A stretch of 64,000 nucleotides of DNA from contig NC_051120.1 of assembly GCF_014839805.1 (NCBI RefSeq), positions 9,672,001 through 9,736,000 of the forward strand, given 5' to 3'. Both the position numbers and the translations under genes were made by a program. Below the pieces are notes generated by a model. It ran no database searches. It worked only from the letters and a program-made list of their open reading frames with translations, and was not told the origin of the DNA. Positions 31,801-38,110 of the stretch are shown here, piece after piece; the stretch's first letter is position 1; each line of letters begins with the position of its first letter. This DNA is from Manduca sexta. Its lineage: Eukaryota > Arthropoda > Insecta > Lepidoptera > Sphingidae.

Positions 31801-31929
31801 GTGGTAGCCCTGGTCGAGGCTCAGCTCGCTCAGGTCGGCGGCTAGAGACAGGGCTGGCTCGGGCGGCGGTGGAGGTCGCCGACGCGCCCCGCCGCACACC
31901 CCTGGACCTGAGCAGCTGCCGCTAGACAT
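10601..31929 (-). CDS. Fbxl7: FBXL7-type F-box/LRR protein, seven coding exons
   Basis: The coding segments, in transcript order, are 31929-31714, 29032-28841, 28363-28219, 22215-22030, 12953-12808, 11675-11502 and 10813-10601. They sum to 1272 nt, encoding 423 residues plus TAG. Every intron is GT-AG; introns 3 and 4 are phase 1, the others phase 0. Residues 1-58 are a Gly/Pro/Arg-rich leader, about 59-105 an F-box (LNDALWLKILSYLE, then RVCRRW), and about 120-423 cysteine-containing LRRs (LKELSVSDC, LRYLNARGC, LKKLALRGC). The tail CVIEHTNPGFC closely resembles vertebrate FBXL7, which is about 490 residues with a longer leader. Family knowledge: the F-box binds Skp1 in an SCF E3 ligase and the LRRs select substrates; fly Fbxl7 acts with Fat in growth and planar polarity. 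That this protein does the same is inference. The ATG at 31929 is the first in the exon after a probable acceptor; an upstream coding exon cannot be excluded. Confidence 0.93.
11241..11455 (+). repeat. Family D repeat inside Fbxl7 intron 6
   Basis: Reads CGGCGGTGACCCCACTACAC, CTGATGGTAAGTGG, TTGTCGACTGAGAAGATGTG, CCGGCCTGTTGGAACCGAG, ACTATGGCGGGTTTTAACAC and GTGGTAGTCGCTATCATAA. It is nearly complete but its tail hairpin is eroded. It ends about 50 bp from the exon 6 donor. Confidence 0.75.
11502..11675 (-). CDS. Fbxl7: Fbxl7 coding exon 6: LRRs
   Basis: This 174-nt, exactly 58-codon exon encodes residues 296-353: VSDSGIRTLARRC, LRYLNARGCGALGDDGV, RALDLGATDVSEAGLQ. The second repeat matches the vertebrate LRYLNARGC motif exactly. 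The acceptor is CCTCAG|GTATCAG and the donor CTGCAG|GTTTGTAG, both phase 0. The third repeat has DLGAT where a DLGxC form would be usual, so its ladder cysteine is missing. Confidence 0.93.
12745..12800. repeat. GT/GTAT microsatellite next to exon 5 donor
   Basis: A run of TGTGTG, TGTATGTATG and TGTGTGTG units interrupted by GCGCGCGC. On the sense (minus) strand of Fbxl7 this gives a CA-rich tract starting 8 nt past the exon 5 splice donor. Confidence 0.7.
12808..12953 (-). CDS. Fbxl7: Fbxl7 coding exon 5: LRRs
   Basis: This 146-nt exon completes Asp247 and encodes residues 248-295: AGVRWVPSYC, LKELSVSDCTGVTDFGL and LRYLSVAKCTQ. These are the best-conserved FBXL7 repeats (vertebrate counterpart IKELSVSDCRFVSDFGL). 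The acceptor is GTTCCAG|ACGCGG and the donor ACTCAG|GTAAAAA, phase 0. Immediately downstream in the intron lies a GT/GTAT microsatellite (12745-12800 on plus), which gives a long CA-rich tract next to the donor in the transcript. Confidence 0.93.
13328..13530 (-). repeat. Family D repeat, nearly full, in intron 4
   Basis: On minus it runs from ATTCTATT-type head sequence through GTCGACTGACGAGAAACGAT, TTATGCCGGCATGTTGGAAC, GCACGCGACACACTTACGTG and GGCGGGTTGTAACACC to a tail with a hairpin (ATATAAAATATAT) followed by CCTACCACC. Confidence 0.75.
13858..14039. mobile_element. MITE, GGCCTTATTC family, copy 1
   Basis: The left end CAGGGCCCTTATTCTGTATG and right end (as its complement) CAGGGGCCTTATTCTCTATC form imperfect 20-bp terminal inverted repeats around about 140 bp containing ACGCGTAACGCGGCC and ACGTGCTTGTTACGC. 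A second copy, inverted, lies at 24053-24232. No coding capacity; I could not see a convincing target duplication. Confidence 0.7.
14093..14377 (-). repeat. Family C repeat, full length, in intron 4
   Basis: On minus it has head TTGCCGTTCACCTGAAGGTA, the middle GCTCGCCATCCTGAGATTTT and CAGTAGTTGCACTGGCTACA, and a tail hairpin CTCTCACATATGAGAG followed by ATCTACCACC. It lies in the same orientation as Fbxl7. Confidence 0.8.
15229..15571 (-). repeat. SINE-A copy, left partner of an inverted pair
   Basis: A nearly full-length SINE-A on minus, with head GATAGCCTAGTTGGGTGTGG, box B-like GGTTCAAATCCC, GGCCAGCGTGCTGGACTAAA, and an ATT-rich tail near 15235. Only about 35 bp separates its head from the oppositely oriented copy at 15605. 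Confidence 0.85.
15605..15861 (+). repeat. SINE-A copy, right partner of an inverted pair
   Basis: A 5'-truncated SINE-A on plus starting GGGCACACACCTCTGACTTT and ending ACAGGGCTGACATTATTATT. It lacks the tRNA-like head. With 15229-15571 it forms an inverted repeat with arms of about 250 nt. Confidence 0.85.
16228..16443 (+). repeat. Family E repeat, full
   Basis: Starts ACTAGCGACCCGCCCCGGCT, contains AATGGATGTTATTATACATA, CTTGAATCACTCTATCTATT and AAAATCCGTTGCGTAGTTTT, and ends CTTTGTTTTATACTATGTAG-TGAT. Further copies are at 20237-20537 (minus) and 43927-44117. The class is not decided; it has no ORF. Confidence 0.75.
16570..16635 (-). repeat. SINE-B 3' fragment
   Basis: CGCACATCACACCTTTATCC followed by TCAAAGGGGTAGGCGCAACT matches the tail end of SINE-B on minus. 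The remainder of the element is missing. Confidence 0.55.
17150..17353 (+). repeat. Family C repeat with internal deletion
   Basis: Begins TTGAATGACAAGGCGAGCTT, carries CGCCTGATGGTAAGCGATG and CTCGCCATCCTGACATGAGA, then jumps from TGTCCAATAGTTA directly to the tail hairpin CTCTGACATGTAAGAG and ACTTACCACCAGT. Compared with 41100-41404 about 100 bp of interior is missing. Confidence 0.75.
17868..18054. mobile_element. Foldback element with 87-nt arms
   Basis: The arms are 17868-17954 and 17968-18054 around a 13-nt loop. Landmarks are AGCGCAGCGCTGAG, TTACTGTCAAACTATTATCG and AATAATATTCAAAATC, each repeated in complement. Only a few mismatches are visible, so it is young or kept similar. Weaker complementarity continues outwards (TATATATGCGCCGGC against TATATCACCGG). 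Confidence 0.8.
19254..19380 (-). repeat. Unclassified dispersed-repeat fragment
   Basis: On minus it starts GTAAACGAGCAAGCGGGCCG, CCTGATGGTATGCTACATCC, then the rest of the block with GGCAGAGGCACAACCAAGTC. Its head resembles families C and D (CCTGATGGTA) but the body differs. No second full copy is seen in the window. Confidence 0.4.
20237..20537 (-). repeat. Family E repeat, long copy
   Basis: On minus it starts TTACTAGCGACCCGTCCCGG near 20537, and a second GCTTCGCACGGGTATTACAT head appears internally near 20430. It ends with ACAAAGTCGC (plus) and CACTACATAGT at 20237. The duplicated head suggests either a tandem or a nested copy. Confidence 0.7.
20965..21165 (+). repeat. Family E-like repeat (AAGCTGAAGAGTTTG type)
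   Basis: Reads TGAAGCTGAAGAGTTTGTTT, CTAAACCGATTTTGATTTTT, AATAGGCTACATTACTC and a closing block with TTTATCCCGGAACAACTTTG. Related pieces occur at 24395-24550, 30610-30750, 39830-39965 (minus) and 48385-48535. Confidence 0.55.
21473..21620. mobile_element. hAT-type MITE, second copy
   Basis: Terminal inverted repeats CAGTGGCGAAGG and CCTTCGCCACTG are perfect over 12 bp. The interior shares GGGTTACCTTT with the element at 5928-6088. An 8-bp target duplication is not evident. It lies in Fbxl7 intron 4. Confidence 0.65.
21676..21981 (+). repeat. Family C repeat, full length
   Basis: A complete copy: TTGTTTGAATGACGAGAAGA, GCCTGATGATAAGCGATACG, CCATCCAACACCTTGAATTA, CACTGCTGCTTGGCGGCAGA and CCCTGGCGGACTCTCACATA, with tail hairpin CTCTCACATATGAGAG and CTGCCACCAGT. 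It ends about 50 bp from the exon 4 donor. A piece of the same family (CTTTAAACCGGAACACAACA) recurs at 22351-22408. Confidence 0.8.
22030..22215 (-). CDS. Fbxl7: Fbxl7 coding exon 4: central LRRs
   Basis: This 186-nt exon completes Gly185 and encodes residues 186-246: CPNVDWPEWAWLE, an arginine-rich linker, then VEYIDLTDCGLVTDAGL and LQYLYLRRCTLVT. It is the counterpart of the vertebrate FBXL7 stretch with YLDMTDC and LYLRRC. The acceptor is TCCCAG|GTTGTCC and the donor ACAG|GTAATTAG, phase 1. The WPEWAWLETRLGSRRPP segment is not LRR-like and matches the position of an inter-repeat loop in FBXL7. Confidence 0.92.
22563..22893 (+). repeat. SINE-A copy, full length, clearest example
   Basis: The head has the box A-like TAGCCTAGTTGG (22571-22582) and box B-like GGTTCAAATCC (22616-22626), 33 nt apart as in a Pol III promoter. 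The body reads TTTAACGGTGAAGGAAAACA, GAGAAGTTCTCTATAGGAAT and TCCCTCTCACTAGTAGAGGA, with a tail of ATT units at 22870-22893. It is antisense to Fbxl7, in intron 3. Confidence 0.88.
23770..24029. mobile_element. Palindromic MITE, PIF/Harbinger-like
   Basis: A 260-bp element from CCCCCTTATTCATAGACGTT to its near-complement ending AACGTTTATGAATAAGGGGG, flanked by TTA at 23767-23769 and 24030-24032. Inverted arms extend at least 75 nt (CTGTGATAACAAG and CTGTTTCTCAGTG on both sides), and an inner pair GTGATTGGCTAAT / AACCAATCAC continues the fold. A TTA duplication fits PIF/Harbinger MITEs; there is no ORF. Confidence 0.8.
24053..24232. mobile_element. MITE, GGCCTTATTC family, copy 2 (inverted)
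   Basis: Matches 13858-14039 in reverse: GGGGCCTTATTCTCTATCCC, AACACAACGCATCATGTTTA, GACACGGCCGCGTTACGCGT, AATAAGGGCCC. It starts only 21 bp beyond the target duplication of the preceding MITE, so two short elements sit side by side in intron 3. Confidence 0.7.
24395..24550 (+). repeat. Family E-like repeat
   Basis: Matches 20965-21165: ACTGAAGAGTTTGTTTGAAC, GAAACCGATTATGATTTTTT, AGCTACATTACTC, TTTTATCCCAGAAATTC. Diverged. Confidence 0.5.
24788..24877. repeat. Perfect palindrome with a third direct copy of its arm
   Basis: Arms ATATATTTATTCGGGTATTTTA at 24797-24818 and the exact complement at 24824-24845 surround a 5-nt centre. A 28-nt block covering the left arm and its flank (24788-24815) is repeated exactly at 24850-24877. 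Confidence 0.8.
25352..25671. mobile_element. GC-rich hAT-like nonautonomous element
   Basis: Bounded by CAGAGGCGG at left and CTCCGCCACT at right, resembling the CAGTGGCG ends of the two hAT MITEs. The interior repeats GGGGCCTCGCG several times, and near its right end shares ACGAAAGGGAAGCCGGCAGG with sequence next to other CAGTGGCG elements. The long overlapping ORFs come from base composition. Confidence 0.5.
25870..26070 (+). repeat. Family E-related repeat
   Basis: Carries TATTCGCGGCTTCGCTTCGC, TATATTTTCCCGAAAGAGAA, AGTAGCCTATAACCTTTCCA, AAATTTCATAAAAATCAACT and GAAAATCGATAACATACAGA. The same blocks occur at 38625-38777 and, on minus, at 3661-3944. Confidence 0.65.
26278..26637 (-). repeat. 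SINE-B copy with an internal insertion
   Basis: The SINE-B tail (GAAGGGGTAGGCAGAGGC, TTCCGTCCCATGATGTGATG, CCATATCGGGCATAAATTC) at 26278-26435 and head (CCGGGTATCGAACACAAGAC, ACTACGCCACC) at 26520-26637 are separated by about 85 bp of unrelated AT-rich sequence. Confidence 0.7.
27029..27075 (-). repeat. LINE 3'-end fragment
   Basis: CATCTCATCAGACTACAACC followed by TCCACTGCTGAATATAGGCC is a short version of the RTE-like LINE end also seen at 5700-5745 and 29590-29625 (reverse). Too short to classify firmly. Confidence 0.4.
27391..27760 (+). repeat. SINE-A copy with expanded internal palindrome
   Basis: The head is GTGGCAATAGCGTAGTTGG and box B-like AGTTCAAAACCC, with body GAAAGAAAACGTTGTGTGG and ACCAGCATGGTGGACTAAGG. 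In the middle (27478-27556) the GTATACTTTGTGAAT motif has been duplicated and inverted, adding about 60 nt relative to 22563-22893. Confidence 0.75.
27945..28115 (-). repeat. Family D repeat, 104 bp from exon 3
   Basis: On minus it reads ATGATCCCACTTCACTTGAT, AATTGATGATTACCCCTCGC, ACATTATTATGCCGGCCTGT and GGTTCGACACTC. The tail is degraded. Confidence 0.6.
28219..28363 (-). CDS. Fbxl7: Fbxl7 coding exon 3: early LRRs
   Basis: This 145-nt exon (residue 137 to the first base of codon 185) encodes VTVASAQLLAATFRNLTHL through LVDLRHIDLTG. The acceptor is TTCCAG|GTGACAG and the donor ACCG|GTAAATC, phase 1. The repeats here lack the usual cysteine (AVTGSSSMD in place of a xxGC motif), so they are divergent LRRs. 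Alignment by eye places it over the FBXL7 region that reads CPELRRLEVSGC in vertebrates. Confidence 0.88.
28841..29032 (-). CDS. Fbxl7: Fbxl7 coding exon 2: second half of F-box and first LRR half
   Basis: This 192-nt exon (residues 73-136) begins VSDLCRVSRVCRRWARLV, which continues the F-box from exon 1 without a gap, and runs through PEIWKKIRAAG to VKEWRAKNCA. The acceptor is GCAG|GTATCAG and the donor GCG|GTGGGTATT, both phase 0. The stretch VKEWRAKNC keeps the LxxLxLxxC spacing with substituted hydrophobics, so I read it as a weak first LRR completed by exon 3. Without this donor the frame stops within 15 nt in intron 2. Confidence 0.9.
29455..29625 (+). pseudogene. Decayed RTE-type LINE C-terminal remnant in intron 1
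   Basis: A plus-strand reading with stops and a frame slip gives short blocks like KVERLDKSRRN, RFRQVHLEIF and SPMDFMW, which fit the RTE C-terminal pattern (VKxAGxxW, DRxxWKxLGEAYxQQW). It is complementary in type to 5690-5919. It has no intact frame. Confidence 0.45.
30037..30285 (-). repeat. SINE-A copy, diverged
   Basis: On minus it runs from GATGGCTTACTTTGAATG (altered head) through GGTTCAAAACCCAAGGC to TAGGCCAGCGTGGTGGACTA and ATAATACAGGGCTG. It has many point changes, and the ORF spanning it is incidental. Confidence 0.65.
31188..31381. mobile_element. MITE-like element with about 50-bp inverted ends
   Basis: The left end (AATGTTAGATTGAAATAAAA, then AGATTTTATCGTGG) and the complement of the right end (31330-31381: TAGACATTGAAAAAAAAACT, then GGATTTTGTCG) pair over about 50 bp. 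Single ends of the same family occur at 22272-22345, 32439-32530 and 44590-44645. The interior reads CCCGGCGTTTTGAAGGCTAC. It lies in intron 1, about 330 bp from exon 1. Confidence 0.6.
31714..31929 (-). CDS. Fbxl7: Fbxl7 coding exon 1: start codon, leader, first half of F-box
   Basis: The exon encodes residues 1-72, starting MSSGSCSGPGVCGG, through a proline/arginine-rich stretch and an acidic/leucine patch (SLAADLSELSLDQGYHTL), to the first F-box helix ending SYLE. The donor reads GAG|GTGTGT, phase 0. Just 5' of the ATG the minus strand reads a T-rich tract then ATCACCAG|GCTCTCACC-ATG. This looks like an acceptor, so the 5' UTR probably starts in a further upstream exon. An in-frame ATG at 31959 lies before that acceptor and is less likely to be used. 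The exon is strikingly GC-rich against its flanks. Confidence 0.88.
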
Positions 31930-32035
31930 GGTGAGAGCCTGGTGATAAAAAAAAATCATTAGGGCCCAATTTTTGTGGAGTTCATTGATTCCTTAGAACA
32001 CATATCATTTTTTTCTAAACGAGATAAGTAACATA

Positions 32036-32165
32036 GTGACCTCACTGTATCGTATCGTAAAGTAGGATCTAATATAAAGTAATAGAGTATCGACTGATGA
32101 GAGCTGATTATCCCTGGCCAGTCGAAATGTTTGTCGACTTGTTCTATATCGGATATACGCACATA
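32036..32165 (+). repeat. Family D fragment upstream of Fbxl7
   Basis: Shows TAGTGACCTCACTG, GTATCGACTGATGAGAGCTG, ATTATCCCTGGCCAGTCGAA and TGTTCTATATCGGATATACG in family D order. It is 107 bp 5' of the Fbxl7 start codon, where an upstream intron or 5' exon could be. Confidence 0.55.
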
Positions 32166-32438
32166 TTATTGGGGCACTTTAGTTTTTAATGTATAACTTC
32201 TTTCTGTTTCTCTTGAACAAAATAAAATAAAACAAGAACCGTGCCTCGTTATTGCTGACAATTTTAATATCATTAATTCTTACACTTTAGCTTAATGTGA
32301 ATATCACTGTATTTTGTAGTTAGCATTATATGCCTAACACCTACGTGATTTGATGTTTTTTTATTATACTATTGTTCTGTTTCCATCTTTGTTTGATACG
32401 TTTAAAATTATTATATTTACATGTAATGAATTGATAAT

Positions 32439-32530
32439 TTAAAATTAAACTATTTTTCGGATTTTATCGCTGTTTTAATATTTTACTTTTCTCCCGATGT
32501 TTCGAAGACTTTGCAGCCCTCATGGTCCCT
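32439..32530 (+). repeat. Half of the 31188-type inverted-end family
   Basis: AAAATTAAACTATTTTTCGG, ATTTTATCGCTG and TTTTCTCCCGATGTTTCGAA match the left end and interior of 31188-31381; at 22272-22345 the same string is also preserved. The right-end sequence is not adjacent. Confidence 0.55.
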
Positions 32531-32973
32531 TCCATGACCAACATGTCTAATGTCTAACATTCGCATAAACATAAGACATTGATAATAATTATTCATAAGC
32601 AAATATTTGAATTGATTAGTATAAATTGTTTATTATAAACGTTCTAATGAAATAAATAAATAAGATTATGTTAAATTGATACCGACAGCGTAAGAACACG
32701 TATTTACAAGTCTACTATCTCGATGAAGTCAATCTCTACGTTACAGTTAGCATTCCCTTGATTAGAACGCATCAGATTACACGCTCGTTAACATTATCAA
32801 ACTAAAGGATAGATGGACTTGTTGATATTAATCGTATGCAGACACGTCACTTAGTTTTTCTTTATAATAATTTACAGTTGTTGTTTAAAATGTACCTTAC
32901 ATTGGACGCAAATTTTCTTGCACTAGTATTTGGCGACAAAAAAATAAAGATAGCCATAGATAAACTGTCCTCG

Positions 32974-33210
32974 GTTCGGTGGCGCAGTTGTATTACGGTT
33001 TGCAGTGCTGAAGTCTTGGGGTCGATCCCCAGGTTTGGTAAACTAATTTGGGTTTTTCTACTCAAACGAAGTCTGGAATTTGCGTCCGATATGGGTATAG
33101 GATCGCCCCGTATCACGTCACGGGACGGAATAATGGCAGAAAGTGTATATACCTGTTGCGCCTCTGCCTACCACTTCGGGGATTTAGAAAAGGCGTGAGT
33201 ACGTATGTAG
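32974..33210 (+). repeat. SINE-B copy, full length
   Basis: The head is CGGTTCGGTGGCGCAGTTGT and box B-like GGGTCGATCCCC, then TTGGGTTTTTCTACTCA, GTCTGGAATTTGCGTCCGAT, GATCGCCCCGTATCACGTCA, and a tail with CTTCGGGGATTTAGAAAAGG. The two long ORFs through it on opposite strands are side effects of the repeat. Confidence 0.8.
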
Positions 33211-36200
33211 ATAGACATTCAAGTAAAAATTAACAATTATGTCAGTCAGTAGTGGACATAAGATATTTATAATTTAAAGGGATTCTTTTACATTAGTGAT
33301 GAAGAAAGAAACAACGTTTCCTCATACGTATTTATTTGGAGCCCATCCTTCATCCCCACTTATCATTACGACAATTCAACACAGATCTGCTACTTTATAC
33401 TACACCAAAATAGTCTGTAGTCTTTTTTCACATACCACAAAAGCTGTCAAGATGAATGTTCTACATGGCTGGAATTCGACAGACGAACCACAAATAAAAC
33501 AAAATTTAATTAATATATTCCCGCATGCCACTTTGTATCGAGTTCCTTTGTTAATTAAACAAAAAGATCATGTTAAACACCTACAATTACAGCTGGTCTA
33601 GTGACATTTCAACGTACGGACAGACGTATGAAATGCCTTGAATAATTAATACGTTTATAAACTTAAAGTTTCCATTGTATGCGCAGGGCCCAATCAAACT
33701 ATGGACACTTCATCGACTTTTTGTCGTCTCGACGCAAGATTTTTTGTCGACAATTTTTACATAATGTTCAATTTATTTCAAGTTGGTTTCTGAGCGTCAT
33801 ATTAAATATAAATATATATCAGTTAGGCTGGTTGTAAAGTTACGACTATTATAGTGCAATTATTCAAATGTATTATTCATTAATGCGTTATAATATATAA
33901 TTTATAATTAAATTGTGTAGCTACACTGTTTCTGCAGTTAGATATCAGAATTGCAAAAATACAGGATATTAACGAACATAAGTAGTTACTAACTACTAAT
34001 TCTAAACCTTTCTAAACAACGCCTACGCTACAGGCGACTTCGCTTCATCTTAATGAGTACGTGCAAGACTTCGTCACCTAACGGGAAACAAAAGATGCCT
34101 GAGGCAAGTTCTTAAGACAGAGGGATATTTTATTAATTTCATATTTTCATTTACTTATATACCTTACTTCTAATTCTTAGTGTTTAGATGTTGGATGTTT
34201 GTCAGAAGTAAATAATAGCTTCGGTGATTTAGGAAGTTTTATAGAGAGAAAGGCTATTCACACGGGCGACTCCGCGAACAATACCTAGTTTGTAAATATG
34301 ACTAAAACTCTTTAATATATTTTGTCTATATCAAACTTCACAAACCCGACGCAAAACCATAACTAAAAACGTCATAGGAAAGCAAAATTTGCATTTTTGT
34401 TTATTTGTACGACGTAACTGTGGTATTTATTTTAGTTAAACTACTGAATTGATATTGAAAAGTCTATGCGACTAATTTGGAGATATATTCTTTCGAATAA
34501 AAAAAGATTTTTCCAAATCAGTTCATAAACGACCGAATTCTGATGTAACAAACATAAAAAAAATCGAAGCCGCTTTTTTTTAAGTCATTTAAAAATACAC
34601 TGATCGATTAATATACGAAAGACTGGCATTTTGTCATCAATAAAATTGTCGTACAACTAAAAGTCGATCGTGTGCGGAAGCCTTACTTATTCATAAGGTG
34701 CAGTTAACGCTATAAATTGGTTAGCGCATCAAAGAATCCAATGGGAAATAAAAGCAAAGATGTTAAGTGAACGTACATTTGTGTTCCTTTACTGTTTAAT
34801 TTACAATCGTGTTTAACGTTCTCACAATGTGACGTGTAAATTTAATTAATATTTTTTATTCGATACACAAATAGTAATAAATATGATTAAAAAGTCTGAC
34901 AACTGCATTAAAACGTACCTTTTTTAACATGATTCTACGTTCGCCTGGCAAGGGTCGGACACAAATACACCGGACTTTTGGCAGAGTGTTTTAGGCGCTC
35001 GCAACCCTTGAAAACTAAGGGACCATGCTGAGGGCAACCTACTAACGGGCTACGAACCTCAACTCGTATTTTACCAGCAATACCAGTTTTAATTATCATT
35101 CTACCAACAAAAGAATACACAAGATATATACCTGATAGATATAACGTAATGTATCCCAAATAATTCATGAACGAAGGCGGCGAGAGACTATCTGTGGAAT
35201 GCACTGCTGAGACAAAAGTCAAAACTCAAGAGCACGCTTATGACTTATTTAAAGTTATGTGTGTATTCTTTGTAAATTCTCACTTGCCTTAACTGTGAAG
35301 GAACACATCATGAGGAAACCTACACACCTAAGAATTTTGAGTTTATAATTCATGAGAAGGCACTAGGGAAGCCTTTACATTTGCCTTTTTTTGTCTACAT
35401 ATATCGCTAACTGTAGGCTTTATGTAGTCATGTGTATAAAATATAATGATAATGCGTCAAGCCATAGATTACTAGGAGATGGGCAGGGGAGGATCCCTCG
35501 CCACAACACCTAACAGTAATCAATAGCATTGAACGACAAACTCGTTTGATTTATGCCTCCATTGTGAAGACATGCATTAATTGCGAAATAAGGTCATGTC
35601 CATTGGCATACTTTGTCGCTATTATATTGATTTATATAGATGCGATGATGTTGATTGAAAATAATTAATGTTTATTGGGTTATTATACTTTACAAATCAT
35701 GTTATAGTAATTTACGCAAAATTGATTTCAATTTTAATAACCTTAGAATATAATATCTAATGTGTCAAGCGAGTAGACATGTACCAGGGGCCCATCTTTC
35801 TGAAAAAATTCAAAAAATATTTTATGATTTGTATGTAATAAACCCGTTCACCTATGACACATTTACTGCTTCCATTTGACTTTTAGCTTTCACTTTTATT
35901 AAAAGAAAGGTGAAAAGAGGCCCCAAGATGTACATTGCCTAGGGGCTCCGACATTCTTAATCCGGCCCTACACTCAGTGCTTTGTAATTTGAAGTTCTAG
36001 TTTATGTAGCTTCTTAAAGAAAAGCACGGCATTCACTATCGTGTGTTATAGTAACTCGTTGATATGATAATCGATATTTGTCCAATTTAACAAATTTTCG
36101 TAATGAAACACGATTTCTTCAAGAGAGACGATCTTCTGTTTACTCGACAGATGGATTTATTTGAACCTCACTTTAAAATACAGTGAGATATAATAGTTTT

Positions 36201-37000
36201 CTGTTCTTTGAATGAAAACTACTCTAGAAGTAACCTTCCACCTATTGTTTATGCGACAGATTAATTTATTTGAACCGCCCATTGTACAATACAATAAAAT
36301 GTATTTCTTTTTCGCTATTATTAACCCCCAGTTTGGGGTTAGCGCAACATTTTTTCTAGCACGTTACAGAATAATTTGACCCAATTTTACAACCATTCCC
36401 CGTCATATTCCACTAGAGAATTCATATCAATCAAAATGCTCAACAGCTCTGAAAGCATTACCATTTATAAACGTTATTCTAAAATATATTCTCAAACCCA
36501 AAGTTTTTGAATACCCCACATTTTGTTGTATTTAATATTCTACAATCGATTTTCAGGTCACAATTTTTTTTTTAAAAGACCACTTTGATGAGTGAAAGGC
36601 TAATATACTTAAGCAACATGTTTTTTCGAAAAATTTTACCTTGGTTAATAAAAGGTAGAAAAAAGAGCTGATTTTAAATATTTATGAAATTTAGTATCAC
36701 AAAAAACATCGCTTAAGCCTTTCACCCGTCGACTTGATTTTCTCGTCTTTATTCCGTAGCCTGTCTCAAGCTCTTCGCACGCAATATGGAATACCGCTAG
36801 AGTAACGTGGGTGCACTGGTTGTACTCGCTTATTCCTGCGAGGTTGCATTTTTTTTATAATGATTTTATCTTTTTTTACGCAATCCTACTAGAAACTGGT
36901 GCTTTGAGACGAACTACGAATTCAATAGTGTACTATATACTCTTCCCTCCGTAACCCTTAAATTCAAATCACAATTACTACGCTTAGTAAATAAAAATCT
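33211..37000. other. Mostly featureless AT-rich intergenic DNA
   Basis: No gene recognised. The one clear element is a SINE-A piece at about 35178-35345 (GAAGGCGGCGAGAGACTATC head-like, GTGAAGGAACACATCATGAG, AAACCTACACACCTAAGAA). The ORF at 33296-33601 (101 codons) has no motif or signal I can name, and its composition is not clearly coding. Confidence 0.5.
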
Positions 37001-37009
37001 GATTAAGTG

Positions 37010-37215
37010 GCGTAGTTGTATTATGCTACTGCAGTGCTGAGGTCTCGTGTTCGATCCCCGGGTCGGACAGTGATAATGATTTTTTCTACTCAGTGTCAGC
37101 CCGGAGTCTGTAATTTATATCGGATATAGCGATAGATTCGTTCAAAGAAAAGTGGGAGCAAAAGTTGCGCCTCTGTCTACCCCTCCAGAGGTAAAAAATC
37201 ATCTGTACGTGATGA
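37010..37215 (+). repeat. SINE-B copy
   Basis: The head is AAGTGGCGTAGTTGTATTAT and box B-like TGTTCGATCCCCGGGTCGGA, with body GTGTCAGCCCGGAGTCTGTA and tail GCCTCTGTCTACCCCTCCAG. It is followed 240 bp later by a better copy in the same orientation. Confidence 0.8.
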
Positions 37216-37456
37216 CATCATGCTACGAGACGTAAAGATGATGGTATCCGACTTTTTTAAAAGATTGGCTTTAGTAAATAACCCATTACTAATATTTTGA
37301 CATTTGGTTGCTACATCCTAGCAATCGATTTCTAAGATGGATAAAATATTTGTCTATTTTTAAAACTTATTACACGTAAAAACGTAAATATTTTTCTTTT
37401 AACAAAACTGTGTTGGTTCAATGGCAAAGTTTACTATTATAAACAGTATAATATAT

Positions 37457-37712
37457 CACCTCGGTGGCGTAGTTGTATTGCACGTCCGGTACAATAGCGC
37501 TCTTAGGTCCTGGGTTCGAATCCCGGCTCGGGCAAAGTGATATTTGGGTTTTTCTGCTCAGTATCAGCCCGGAGTCTGGAATTAGTGCCCGATATGGCGA
37601 TAGGCTCGCCCCCTATCACATCATGGGACGGAACATACTTGGCGAAAAGTGGGTGCCCTAGTTGCGCCTCTGCATACCCCTTCGGGGATAAATGCATGAT
37701 GTTATGTATGTA
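37457..37712 (+). repeat. SINE-B copy, reference example
   Basis: Nearly intact: CACCTCGGTGGCGTAGTTGT, box B-like GGGTTCGAATCCCGG, TGATATTTGGGTTTTTCTGC, CAGCCCGGAGTCTGGAATTA, TATCACATCATGGGACGGAA, ACCCCTTCGGGGATAAATGC, ending in a TATGTATG tail. The boxes are about 45 nt apart. It creates three overlapping 60-80 codon ORFs that are not genes. Confidence 0.85.
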
Positions 37713-37974
37713 TGTAATATATCGCGAAAGCAACAACTTTTTATAACTTTAACTCTTTTTACTCATCTAATATCCACCTTCTTTTATTACTACTAACTCT
37801 ACTTACTACTTACTGGACTATTCCTTCACCATCCTAAGACTGGGCGAAAACGCCGTTGGCAGTAATACCACCTGTACACTTTATAAACAAAGTGTATTAA
37901 AAATATATAGCCTCAAGCAATTTGTCTAGACTTAAGTTGTCGTTTAAAAAAGCATACATATATTTTTTCTTTTT

Positions 37975-38110
37975 TTTTATTGGTTTGAATGACGAGACGA
38001 TCTTGCCGTTCGCCTGATGGTAAGCGATACGATCGCCCATAAACAGTAGAAACACCACCCAATACAATTACAAAGTATCGTTTGGTATTCCACTGCGCTC
38101 GCCATCTCTC
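37975..38110 (+). repeat. Family C repeat, 5' half
   Basis: TTGGTTTGAATGACGAGACG, ATCTTGCCGTTCGCCTGATG, GTAAGCGATACGATCGCCCA and GGTATTCCACTGCGCTCGCC; truncated after CCATCTC. Confidence 0.75.

Noticed and set aside
31645..31959. Start at the upstream ATG (MIFFYHQALT...)
   Set aside because: Those codons overlap a polypyrimidine tract and CAG acceptor-like site, so they are more likely intron than leader; the same ORF also runs past the exon 1 donor.
32836..33198. 120-codon plus-strand ORF, with an 84-codon ORF opposite
   Set aside because: Coincides with a full-length SINE-B (box motifs at its start); related ORFs appear at other SINE-B copies.
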